Positions 6,454-16,100 of a stretch of 19,224 bases of DNA are shown one piece after another. The notes beneath the pieces were generated by a model. It worked only from the letters and a program-made list of their open reading frames with translations. It did not search any database and had not been told where the DNA came from. How positions within the stretch are numbered: the first letter of the stretch is position 1; each line of letters opens with the position of its first letter. The stretch spans positions 1 to 19,224 of the forward strand of contig JAUVIY010000015.1 of assembly GCA_030592625.1 (NCBI GenBank), written 5' to 3'. Position numbers and translations under genes: made by a program. Origin of the DNA: Spirochaeta sp. GTDB taxonomy: Bacteria > Spirochaetota > Spirochaetia > DSM-2461.

Positions 6454-7911
6454 ATGAGCCGTGAGGCACAGGGGACAATCATACTTTCCGGTCACATCAC
6501 CAGGGAAGATAAGCGATCGGGAGACTATCGAAATCTTTCTTTTGAAGTATCCCCAGGTATCGTAAGATTTGACGTTCAGTACGATTACACTCGAACCAGG
6601 TTTTGTGAATCGAAGGCCGGACATGAAAACGTATTGGACATCGGCATATTCAGTCCAGGAGCATTTGATAATCAACATGTATTTCGGGGCTGGAGTGGCG
6701 GGGCTCGAAGTGAGTTCTTCATCGGTTTGGATGATGCCACCCCGGGTTACCTCTCCGGTCCACTGACCGCAGGAATCTGGACCATCGTTCTTGGGCTTTA
6801 CCGAATCGGGGATACCGGGTGCGATTACACCGTCACGGTTATGTTCACCGTCGGGGATGAAGTTTTTGTTCTTGAAGAAACGGCGAGGGATCGGATACCG
6901 GACGGCGTGTCCGGGGGTTCGGTTTGGTTTGTCGGGGATCTCCAATCGCATACTCACCACAGTGATGCTGAGGCGAGCGTCGAGGAAATCGCAGCGGTGG
7001 CCCGTCGGCGCGGACTGGATTTCCTCGCTGTTACCGACCACAACACAGTCAGTCATCATCCGGAACTGGAGCGCTTTTCTTCCGGGGATCTGCTTCTCCT
7101 CCCCGGCATGGAGGTGACGACATACTACGGCCACGCCAACATTTGGGGTTTGCGGGATTGGGTGGACTTTCGGTATCGTGAGAGTAAGGAGATACCGAGG
7201 GTTATCCAGGCAGCCCACGCCCAGGACGCACTGATTTCCATCAATCATCCGCACACCGACTGTTCGTGGGAGTATGGCTGGGTGGACGGTTTCGATGCCA
7301 TTGAGGTGTGGCAGGGCCTGTGGAATGCTGACAATCTTGCTGCTGTTCAGTGGTGGGATGAGCTATTGTCCGAGGGCAAGCGAATCGTTGGTGTGGGCGG
7401 CAGCGACCGTCACCAACCCAGGCATTACGATCCGCACTTTCCACATCAAGTGGGTACGCCTGCGACACGAGTCAGGGCTAGTAGGCTCAGTACGGACGCT
7501 ATTCTCACCGGAATACGCGCCGGCCATGTCACAATAGCCGCAGAGCCTGGGGGGCCGTGGATAAGTCTGCGGGTTATCCGAGGCGATGGCGTCCGGGCAG
7601 ATATTGGCGATGAGCTGACTGTTTACGCCGGTGAAGAGCTGACTGTAGATTGCAGTATACAAGGCGCTAACAACAATACTTTGGAACTTGTTTCAGCCGG
7701 AGAGGTCATCGAGTATCGAACAGTAACGAGCGATAATTGGCATACCCAATTCTCACTACATGTGAACCGGACGACCTATCTCCGTGCCCAGTTACATACC
7801 GGATCTGAGGAAGCGGCGCGCGAACGAGATTCATATCCACTGTTTCGGGCGTTGACCAATCCCATCTACATCGAAATCCTGCTTAGTGATGATCGTATGA
7901 AGGATGCGTGA
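6454..7911 (+). CDS. PHP-domain metallohydrolase (CehA/McbA-like)
   Basis: The 485-residue product has an N-terminal beta-rich domain (about 1-150) and then a PHP metal-dependent hydrolase domain. Metal-site motifs are GDLQSHTHHSD (161-171), VTDHN (193-197), PGMEV (217-221), INHPH (263-267) and GGSDRH (315-320), so the active site looks complete. Related CehA/McbA proteins include carbamate/ester hydrolases and suspected phosphoesterases, so the reaction cannot be read from sequence. No signal peptide is seen, which suggests a cytoplasmic enzyme acting on imported material. I chose ATG 6454, 22 bases after the regulator's stop; an upstream ATG at 6379 would overlap the regulator by 53 bases and adds no family-like sequence. 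The stop overlaps the next gene's ATG in TGATG. Confidence 0.82.
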   Translation: MSREAQGTIILSGHITREDKRSGDYRNLSFEVSPGIVRFDVQYDYTRTRFCESKAGHENVLDIGIFSPGAFDNQHVFRGWSGGARSEFFIGLDDATPGYLSGPLTAGIWTIVLGLYRIGDTGCDYTVTVMFTVGDEVFVLEETARDRIPDGVSGGSVWFVGDLQSHTHHSDAEASVEEIAAVARRRGLDFLAVTDHNTVSHHPELERFSSGDLLLLPGMEVTTYYGHANIWGLRDWVDFRYRESKEIPRVIQAAHAQDALISINHPHTDCSWEYGWVDGFDAIEVWQGLWNADNLAAVQWWDELLSEGKRIVGVGGSDRHQPRHYDPHFPHQVGTPATRVRASRLSTDAILTGIRAGHVTIAAEPGGPWISLRVIRGDGVRADIGDELTVYAGEELTVDCSIQGANNNTLELVSAGEVIEYRTVTSDNWHTQFSLHVNRTTYLRAQLHTGSEEAARERDSYPLFRALTNPIYIEILLSDDRMKDA

Positions 7912-9929
7912 TGAAGACGGGTAATAATGGTCGTGTTCACCTTATCTTCAAGACTCACCTTGATGTGGGGTTCACAGATCTGGCCGCCAATGTGGTGAAG
8001 AAGTACTTCACGGAGTACATTCCGGCCGCACTCGATACTGCGGATACGTTGAGGACCTCGGGATCGGGCGATCGGTTCATCTGGACCACCGGCGCCTGGT
8101 TGCTCTACGAGTATCTTGAGCAGGCCGCGCCATGTGATCGCCGGCGAGTGGAAGGCGCAATAGCCGTCGGAGATCTGACCTGGCATGCGATACCGTTCAC
8201 CCTCCATTGCGAGCTTATGGACCCATCGCTGTTCAGGTTCGGGCTTGGTCTCTCACAGGCTCTCGATCGGCGATTCGGCCACGAGACAATCGCAGTGAAG
8301 ATGACCGATGTACCCGGACACACCCGTGGCATTGTCCCTTTACTGGCGGAAGCAGGGGTCGAGTTTCTACATATTGGCGTGAACGAAGCTTCCACGGTGC
8401 CGGATGTCCCCCCGGTGTTTGTCTGGCGCGACCCATCAGGCGCCGAAATTGTGGTCATGTACCATCACAGCTATGGATCAACAATGACCGTTCCCAATCT
8501 CGCGGATTCAATTTCATTCGCTCACACATTTGACAATCGAGGTCCGCAGAATCCGGAAGAGGTGCGTCGGATCTTTGCCCGTCTTCGGGATGAGTTCCCG
8601 GGTAAAAGGGTGGTTGCATCCACACTGGATGACTTTGCCAGGTCTCTTCGGGGAGTCAAGGATTCGCTGCCGGTTGTAACCTCTGAGATTGGCGATACCT
8701 GGATCCAAGGTGCCGCGAGCGATCCGCGGAAAGTGGCTCAGTATCGTACTTTGTCACGCCTGCGTTGCCGGTGGATCGCCGACGGCACATTTGGCGAAGC
8801 CGATGAGCGACTTACCGCATTCTCGCAAAGCCTTCTGCTGATACCGGAGCACACCTGGGGATTGGACGACAAAACTTTTCTCGCCGACTACAAGAACTAT
8901 CGACAAGACCTTTCACCCGGGCACCAAAAAACTCAAGCGCTTGCTGCCATGGAGACTTCCTGGGAAGAACAGCGACGGTACATCGACGAGGCCGTGGAAT
9001 CGCTGAGTGGAATGCCGGCAGCATCGCAGGCACGCGAAGCACTTTCAGCCATGGAGCCCAAACAACCACTTCTGGATGACATGCAAAGGGTTGATCCTGC
9101 AGCATTCACACTTGTCACCCCCACCTTCAGGGTATCATTTGACCCCGAATCCGGAGCAATTGCGAACCTTATTGATAAGCGGACAGAACAGGAGCTGGCC
9201 AACGCCCCTCACGTTCTTGGACTGTTCCGGTTCCAGACATTCTCCCATCACGACTACGACAGGTTTATTGCCCAGTACGTTACCGGTAGTTGGGATTGGG
9301 TACTTCCGGACTTCGGAAAACCGGGCCTGGAAGGGGCTGGCCCGGAGGGCCGATGGTTTGAGCCAAGTGTGGTGGGAATGTGGCAGGGTGAGGATACTCA
9401 GCACAAGGATACGCCCGGCCAGTCCGTTGTGATACAGCTCTGTCTATCTGAGCAGACGCACGGCATGTATGGAGGGCCGAAGAATTTATTTATTACGGTA
9501 TTCGTGCCGAATGATGCTGCGGAACTCCATTTTGACGTCCAGTGGTTCGATAAGCAGCCAAGTCGTCTTCCTCATGCTTGTTGGTTTTCTTTCAGTCCTG
9601 TGCAAGGTCCAGATGCCACATGGCAGATGAATAAACTCGGCAGCTGTATCTCCCCGCTTGATGTTGTCTGGAACGGAAACCGGAAACTCCACGGTGTCAT
9701 GGACAAAGTAATTTGTGACGACGACGCTCATACGTTGGCCATTTACACACTCGATGCACCGCTGGTGGCTCCCGGGGATCCATCATTGCTCAACTTCGGC
9801 AATGAGCCACCGGTGTTGCAGCGAGGGATGCATTTCAATCTCTACAATAATACATGGGGTACCAATTTCCCTTCGTGGTACGGAGGGTCTGCCCGATTTC
9901 GTTTTATTTTCAAAGTTGATGTGAAATAA
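7911..9929 (+). CDS. DUF5054 family protein, GH38-related glycoside hydrolase
   Basis: The 672-residue protein matches what I recall of DUF5054 proteins, relatives of GH38 alpha-mannosidases. The N-terminus HLIFKTHLDVGFTDLA (10-25) contains the H-x-D zinc pair (His16, Asp18). KMTDVPGH (130-137) supplies a candidate nucleophile/ligand Asp133, and EIGDTWIQGAASDPRK (259-274) and EHTWG (313-317) are further conserved-looking blocks. The C-terminal half from about 400 is beta-rich, starting FRVSFDPESGAIANLIDKRT. No signal peptide is present, so it should act in the cytoplasm. I chose ATG 7911 over a GTG at 7908; it overlaps the preceding stop by one base and has GAAGGA six bases upstream, so translation is probably coupled. 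Substrate specificity is not established for the family to my knowledge. Confidence 0.8.
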   Translation: MKTGNNGRVHLIFKTHLDVGFTDLAANVVKKYFTEYIPAALDTADTLRTSGSGDRFIWTTGAWLLYEYLEQAAPCDRRRVEGAIAVGDLTWHAIPFTLHCELMDPSLFRFGLGLSQALDRRFGHETIAVKMTDVPGHTRGIVPLLAEAGVEFLHIGVNEASTVPDVPPVFVWRDPSGAEIVVMYHHSYGSTMTVPNLADSISFAHTFDNRGPQNPEEVRRIFARLRDEFPGKRVVASTLDDFARSLRGVKDSLPVVTSEIGDTWIQGAASDPRKVAQYRTLSRLRCRWIADGTFGEADERLTAFSQSLLLIPEHTWGLDDKTFLADYKNYRQDLSPGHQKTQALAAMETSWEEQRRYIDEAVESLSGMPAASQAREALSAMEPKQPLLDDMQRVDPAAFTLVTPTFRVSFDPESGAIANLIDKRTEQELANAPHVLGLFRFQTFSHHDYDRFIAQYVTGSWDWVLPDFGKPGLEGAGPEGRWFEPSVVGMWQGEDTQHKDTPGQSVVIQLCLSEQTHGMYGGPKNLFITVFVPNDAAELHFDVQWFDKQPSRLPHACWFSFSPVQGPDATWQMNKLGSCISPLDVVWNGNRKLHGVMDKVICDDDAHTLAIYTLDAPLVAPGDPSLLNFGNEPPVLQRGMHFNLYNNTWGTNFPSWYGGSARFRFIFKVDVK

Positions 9930-9955
9930 ACGGCTGAACAGCCTGGGGGTAGCTT

Positions 9956-12900
9956 GTGTCAGAGAATCGATACCGTCCGCAAAACCTTGTGCCGGAGCGG
10001 GTCCGGGCAGTATGTCGCCGACTGAAATCCGATATCTGGACTGAAGAAACTATACCACTGCGGATTGAGGGTTCCGATATCCTTGATTCACTGCCTGAAG
10101 ATTTGCAGATGGACACGCTTCGGTTCACACCGGTCAGTGAAGGGCAGGAGTTTGGTGCACCGGGAGGTGCGTTTCAGTACCGTGTCTTTCGGGTCCATGT
10201 TCCCCCGTCAAACGCCGGCGCAGAGCGGTACCTGTTCTGGGACTGCGACGGTGAAGCCACGGTTTACCTGGACGGAGAGCCCTGGGCGGGTCTGGACGTC
10301 CCTCACAGCAATTGTCCGATCCCTATAGGGAAGCTCGAACTATCTGTGGTAGTAGGGACATATCAGGCCGGGATTTGGGTCGGTTCGTCCGGACCGCAGG
10401 CGGGGCACCCATGTCGTTTCCGCAAAGCGTACACCGCCACCCGTGACCATGAACGTTGGAATCTCTACTGGGATTTTGAGATACTTCGTCAACTCATGAC
10501 CACAGTTCTGGCGCGGTCGGGGATTAAAACAACCGAGGGAGAAGGTTACCACGCCCCGATTGATCGTGCGCCTGTCCTGCTGCGGAAACTGATCGTTCTG
10601 CTTGACCGCGTGTGCGACCTGGTTGATAGAGGTGACCTCGCAGGGTCTCAGGCACTATTGTCTTCGGCCTATTGCGAGTTCCGCGGCTCAGTCAACGACG
10701 GACGAGTCGTACTTGTAGGACATAGCCATCTTGACCTCGTGTGGCTGTGGCCGGAGAACATCACTTACACCAAGGCAATCCATACAACAGCGACGGTGCT
10801 CCGACTTATGGAGCGGTATCCGGAATTGACCTACATCCTGTCTACGCCTCACATCTACCGTGAGATCCGTCGACGTGAGCCGGCACTGTGGCAGCAGGTC
10901 ATGACGCAAATGGGGGCTGGACGCTGGGAGCTCACGGGGGGAATGTATCTCGAGAGCGATGTGAACCTGCCATGCGGTGAAGGACTCGCTCGATCCCTTC
11001 TCTACGGACAGCAGGAGTTCTCCGAGTTGACCGGTGTGCCCAGCACCGTTTTGTGGCTGCCGGATGTCTTTGGATATCCGGCGTGTCTGCCCCAACTCAT
11101 GAAGCTGACCGGCATCGAAGGGTTTTTCACGACCAAGTTGAGTTGGTCATCAACAACCAAATTTCCCCACACCATCTTTCAGTGGCGCTCTCCGGACGGC
11201 TCTCGCGTCGTAGCCTGTCAGTCCCCGGTGGGGCTCAACGATCCGGTCACCGTTGAATCGGTGTCTCAATGCGCCGAGCTTCATCAGCAGACCGGGATTG
11301 ACGACACTGTGCTGCTGCCTATGGGATACGGAGACGGTGGAGGAGGTCCAACGGAGGAAATGCTGGAGAGTGCCAGGCGCCTGGAATCCTTGGCTACAGT
11401 TCCCCGTGTTGGCTGGACGACTGTGGAAGAGTTTTTCGACGGGCTTCATGAACACGCTGGAGATTTTCCCGAATACGAAGGAGAACTCTATCTGGAATAC
11501 CATCGTGGCACCCTCACGACTCAAGGGCGATTCAAACAGCTCTATCGGAGATGTGAACGGGCACTTCAGCTCCGCGAAGCGGCTCGTGCGGTTGCCGGGC
11601 TCGGGCCACTCTCCGTGAGTGACTGGCGTCGGGTGCTCTTCGGTCAATTCCATGATGCTCTTCCCGGCAGCTCTATTGGCCAGGTATATCAGGAATTGCA
11701 TAAAGATCTGGTCAGTCTTGCACAAGAAACCCGATTGCATACAGACAGGGAATTATTATCGGCAATCACTATTTCGGCCGATGAATCGCCTCTTGCTTCG
11801 TCGGTGTCCTGGGTCTTCAATCCCATACCATTGAACCGCGTCATAGTTACGGACATGGGTGTTGCTCGGTGTTCCGGTTTAGGTTTTTTTCCTCTGCTTG
11901 CGATTGACGATGATCAGGCACAGTTCCCGGAACTTAGCAGGAATGTCCTGGACAATGGTATTGTCCGAGCCGAGTTCGATGATTGTGGCATGCTTGCTGG
12001 CTTTGTACTTCGGGATCGGCGTCTCGACGTTCGAAGCACTGGCTTTGTTCTCTGTCGTGATTATCCCAGTCACTACGATGCCTGGGAGATTGACTATGCC
12101 ACGCTCGGTCTGTCTGAGTCGGTCCTGACCCCTCTGACACTGACGTTGAGGGACCAGGCACCGGAGCGCGTCATCCTTGAAGGTTCTGCAGAATTCGGCG
12201 ATGGATCTTCTGCAGTTCTACGTTACATCCTGCCGTTTGGCAGCGAGCATCTCTTCGTGGAACTGGAAGTTGATTGGGTGGAGGAGCACCGACTCCTTCA
12301 GTTTTTTGCTGATACTTCATACACAGGCAGAGATGCGATCTTCGGCGAACCCTTTGGAAGCATTCGGCGTCGTCAGGTTCCGGGTCTGCCTTCAGACGAT
12401 GTCAAGTGGGAAGTACCGGGTCAGCGCTGGGCAGCTATGGTTAATGATACGCTATCCGACGGTCTGACCATAATCACCGAGGCCAAGTACGGGTTCTCAT
12501 CCCACGATGGGGAACTTAGGCTTTCACTCCTGAAAGCTCCGGTTGAGCCGGATCCAACTGCCGACCGGGGAAAACACACAATCCGCTTTGCATTGGGAGC
12601 CTTTCGAAAGCATACGACGGACACAAGCCTGTCAACGCCGGCTGCGGCAGAATTACTCTATGCTGATAGCGCCCGGATCCCTCAGCCGCCGGATTCAACT
12701 TCCGACAATTCTCCCGCCTTGTGCCAGTTGGGTTTTGAACAGCTTGGTAGTCTTGTACCGTCCTGGATCAAGCCGGCGGAGGATAGAAACGGTGTGGTAG
12801 TCCGATTGCATGAGTGTATGGGTGAGCGTGATGAGGCACTGCTCCTCATCAACCGGCGAGTCGCCGGCGATCGTCGGCCCGATGTTTTTGTGACGGATAT

Positions 12901-13063
12901 ACTGGAGCGGATCTTGCTCAGCGAACCTCTACGGCCGTTCGAACCGACAGACGCGGGCGATTTCTATCGATACGCAATCCCTTACGATCCCTATGAGATT
13001 GTGACTATAAAGATCACTCCATCACCATATCAATGTCGGATAGAATCTGAACTTCAAGAGTGA
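9956..13063 (+). CDS. Alpha-mannosidase, glycoside hydrolase family 38
   Basis: The 1035-residue length is normal for bacterial GH38 enzymes. An N-terminal beta domain (about 1-240) precedes the catalytic barrel. GHSHLDLVWLWP (255-266) carries the zinc ligands His258 and Asp260; WLPDVFGYPACLPQ (367-380) holds the nucleophile Asp370; MGYGDGGGGPT (456-466), EYHRGTLTTQGRFK (514-527) and QFHDALPGSS (564-573, ligand His566) complete the site. It should remove alpha-linked mannose from imported oligosaccharides in the cytoplasm, as no signal peptide is seen. The start is a GTG with GGGGGT about six bases upstream; a small hairpin (GGCT-GAAC-AGCC, 9932-9943) lies in the 26-base gap after the DUF5054 gene. 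It is the last gene of the operon. Confidence 0.92.
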   Translation: MSENRYRPQNLVPERVRAVCRRLKSDIWTEETIPLRIEGSDILDSLPEDLQMDTLRFTPVSEGQEFGAPGGAFQYRVFRVHVPPSNAGAERYLFWDCDGEATVYLDGEPWAGLDVPHSNCPIPIGKLELSVVVGTYQAGIWVGSSGPQAGHPCRFRKAYTATRDHERWNLYWDFEILRQLMTTVLARSGIKTTEGEGYHAPIDRAPVLLRKLIVLLDRVCDLVDRGDLAGSQALLSSAYCEFRGSVNDGRVVLVGHSHLDLVWLWPENITYTKAIHTTATVLRLMERYPELTYILSTPHIYREIRRREPALWQQVMTQMGAGRWELTGGMYLESDVNLPCGEGLARSLLYGQQEFSELTGVPSTVLWLPDVFGYPACLPQLMKLTGIEGFFTTKLSWSSTTKFPHTIFQWRSPDGSRVVACQSPVGLNDPVTVESVSQCAELHQQTGIDDTVLLPMGYGDGGGGPTEEMLESARRLESLATVPRVGWTTVEEFFDGLHEHAGDFPEYEGELYLEYHRGTLTTQGRFKQLYRRCERALQLREAARAVAGLGPLSVSDWRRVLFGQFHDALPGSSIGQVYQELHKDLVSLAQETRLHTDRELLSAITISADESPLASSVSWVFNPIPLNRVIVTDMGVARCSGLGFFPLLAIDDDQAQFPELSRNVLDNGIVRAEFDDCGMLAGFVLRDRRLDVRSTGFVLCRDYPSHYDAWEIDYATLGLSESVLTPLTLTLRDQAPERVILEGSAEFGDGSSAVLRYILPFGSEHLFVELEVDWVEEHRLLQFFADTSYTGRDAIFGEPFGSIRRRQVPGLPSDDVKWEVPGQRWAAMVNDTLSDGLTIITEAKYGFSSHDGELRLSLLKAPVEPDPTADRGKHTIRFALGAFRKHTTDTSLSTPAAAELLYADSARIPQPPDSTSDNSPALCQLGFEQLGSLVPSWIKPAEDRNGVVVRLHECMGERDEALLLINRRVAGDRRPDVFVTDILERILLSEPLRPFEPTDAGDFYRYAIPYDPYEIVTIKITPSPYQCRIESELQE

Positions 13064-13082
13064 AGTCGTCTGTAAAAAAGCC

Positions 13083-13128
13083 AATGTGGACCGCCTGTAC
13101 CCGCGACGAGAGATAGCTTATCCACATT
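13083..13128. terminator. Weak inverted repeat between convergent genes
   Basis: AATGTGGA (13083-13090) and TCCACATT (13121-13128) are perfect reverse complements, but the loop is 30 bases long and no clear T-run follows. It sits in the 82-base gap between the convergent mannosidase and SNF2 genes, where a two-way terminator is expected. Support is positional more than structural. Confidence 0.25.
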
Positions 13129-13145
13129 TACTTATCACTCACTAT

Positions 13146-16100
13146 TTATTCGAACAGCTTCAGGATTTCATCATCCGTCAGCTTCGGAATGGTGCCGTCG
13201 CCGAGAACCCCGGCGATGAGGTCTTTTTTCTTTTCCTGCAGCTCGAGGACTTTTTCCTCGATTGTACCGGCTGTGATGAGTCGGTAAGCCATCACCGGCC
13301 GGGTCTGTCCCATGCGGTGCGCCCGATCCACAGCCTGTGCCTCCACAGCCGGATTCCACCATGGATCCAGGAGTATCACGTAATCGGCAGAGGTCAGGTT
13401 AATTCCCACCCCCCCGGCCCGGAGGCTCAGCAGGAACACCCTTGTGTCCGGATCGTCCTGGAATTGGTTGATCGGCTTTTCCCGGTTCCGGGTGGATCCG
13501 GTGAGACGGCTGAATTGCCAGCTGTGACGTCGGCATGTTTCTTCGGCCCGATCCAGTGCGCCGAGGAACTGGCTGAATATCAGTGTTTTATGATCCTCTT
13601 CGAGAATCTCCTCCATCAGGTTGTCCAGAACCGCCATCTTGCCCGATGAGATGCCTTCGAATCTTTCACCGGCCATCGGCGGATGGATGGCCAGGAGACG
13701 CAGCTTGCTCAGGATGGTGAAAATCTGGATTCGCGCCCCTTTCGAATCGTCATCCGCCAGCAGCCCTGTCACCTGCCGGTAATACAGATTTCGCATGGTG
13801 TGGTAGGCCTCGGCCTGGTCTTCGGTCATGTCGCAGAACAGAACTGTCTCGTCCTTGGGAGGGAGGTCGTGGAGAACATCGGCTTTCTTTCGCCGAAGGA
13901 TGAAGGGCGCCACGGTATCCGCCAGACGGCCCAGAACGGCTTCGTTTCCATCCTTTTCCACCGGTCGTACATAACGCTGGATGAACTGACCCTGGCTGCC
14001 GAGCAGCCCGGGGTTGAGAAAACTCATCTGAGACCAGAGTTCGTTCAAATGGTTCTCCAGCGGTGTTCCTGTGAGGGACAGACGATGGGCGGCTCTAAGT
14101 GATCGGACTGCCTTGAAGGTTCGGGAGGAGGCATTCTTCACATAATGGGCCTCGTCCAGGATGATGTGATCCCAGTCCCTGTCGAGGAATTTCTCGACAT
14201 CGTTCCGCAGTGTCTGATAGCTCACGATGATGAGATCCACTTCCTCCCCGGTTCCCGGGATGATGCGTTTCCCGGCGGGCCCCGAATACCGGTGATATCG
14301 AAGTGTCGGAGAAAATCGCCTGATTTCGGCCTCCCAGTTGGCCAGGGTCACCACCGGTCCGACAATCAGTGAGCGTCCGAGTTTCCCGTCCGCCTTCAGC
14401 CGGGAGAGATAGGCCAGTGTCTGGACCGTCTTGCCCAGCCCCATATCATCGGCCAGGCAGCCTCCGAGGTTCTTGTTCCTGAGATGCAGCAGCCAGGCAT
14501 AGCCACAGATATGGTAGGGTCGAAGCTCGGTGTTGAAACCAGACGGGGGCAGCGGGAATTTCTCCGGGGTGAAATCGGCAAGACTCTGGTAAATTGACCT
14601 CTTGCGCTCCAGGTCTATGACTATCTCTTCGGAGGCTTCAATCTCTGAGTATACGGCATCGATGAGGCTCAGGTTGTCCGGACTCGTGGAAAGGAATCCG
14701 CTATCCTCCATCCCGTGACTTCTGAGGAATGTGAGCTGTTCCAGGACCTTATCCGTCAGGGTGAAGTAGGCTTCACGGGTCCGAACCAGCCCTCCCTTTT
14801 CGAGCCATTTGTCAAGGTCGAGGGGCTCCCCGCCGGATTCGGTTTCGACGACGGTATTCAACTCAAGCATGTCGCCATTGCGGCGCGTCTGAATCCGGAG
14901 GGCGCCCCCCTTCCGCACCGGCCGGTCCTCCAGTCTGATTTCCGCCCCCAGTTCCATCAGGACGCTAGCGTATTCGGCCAGCACCTCGCCCAACGGCAAA
15001 TCGAGGCGCAGCGGCAATGCAGGGTCGCCGGTCAGCCGGGAGTAACGACCCCGCTGCCAGCTCAAGCCCGCCGAAAGAATCTCTTCAACCCGGTTCAGTT
15101 GCTCATCTTCGGTTGTTCGATTCCGGAGGCCCAGGGGCCGAGGCCGCCGGCCGCTGCGCCGGCCGGAGGCACTCCTGCCGTTGTCCATCACCACATCGCC
15201 TTTCTTACCCGGGGAGATGTGTATTTCTCCGTATCGCCATCCCGGGTGGAAATCGGTGACGTCGTCCTTCCCTGAGATTTCCAGGACAAGCACAGGTGTC
15301 AGTGTTTCAAGGGCCTCGGGAAGGTCTGGAAGTTCCACCTGAATCTCTTCGGGTATCGAGCGTTTTCCGGTGAACCTCGCACGGATATCCGCTGCGCCGA
15401 GAACTTTTCTGGAAAGTATCAGGCGGATGAACCAGAGGTAGTTCCCGGATTTCTCGATTGCACCGGACACCGCGTTGCCGCTGTCCAGGATAAGCAGATT
15501 TTCGCCTGCGGCAACCAGTCCCCCGTGAAGGGGTTTGTTCCCCGCCAGAAGATCCACCACAGGTTCGTAGAGAGGATTCCCATCAGTGCTGCTGAGCAGG
15601 GGATCGAATCGGAGCCGGATTTCATCGGCGAGGGTGAATTTCCAGGGTTCCCCCCGGGGATTCACCGGTGGATCATCGGAGCCGAGCAGTCTTACCAGGG
15701 CTGAGCCGATTTCAGCCGGATCGGGGAGGGACGGGGCGGCCGGTCCGCCGGGTGCCCAGGCCCTGGGAGCTCCGGTGCTGCCGTCATCCCTCAGGGTAAG
15801 CAGTGCCGGGCGAAGGCGCCATGAGCTGCCGTTCATGTCTGAAAATCTCAAACCTGCGGCCTCGGGAACAGCCGGGGCGGAAACAGGCATGGCTGTATGG
15901 TCCAGGGCGGTCATAACGTCCTTCTCAATCCCCAGTACGAAAATAGCCTTTTTATCAGCATAATCCGGTTCGACAAAGAACAGCAGATCCTGCCGGGGAT
16001 CGAGTCTGGGATCAGCTGCAAACAGGCTGTCAGCCATCCCGGCATTTTCAATCGGCTCATTCTGAACCCGGCCGGTGAAGAGACTTTCTTTTTCTGAATT

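Noticed and set aside
6418..7254. 278-codon minus-strand frame opposite the PHP gene
   Set aside because: It lies entirely opposite a gene with intact metal-site motifs and shows no domain; long antisense frames are common in GC-rich genes.
13086..13649. 187-codon plus-strand frame opposite the SNF2 gene end
   Set aside because: The minus strand there encodes conserved SNF2 motifs V and VI, so this is a shadow.
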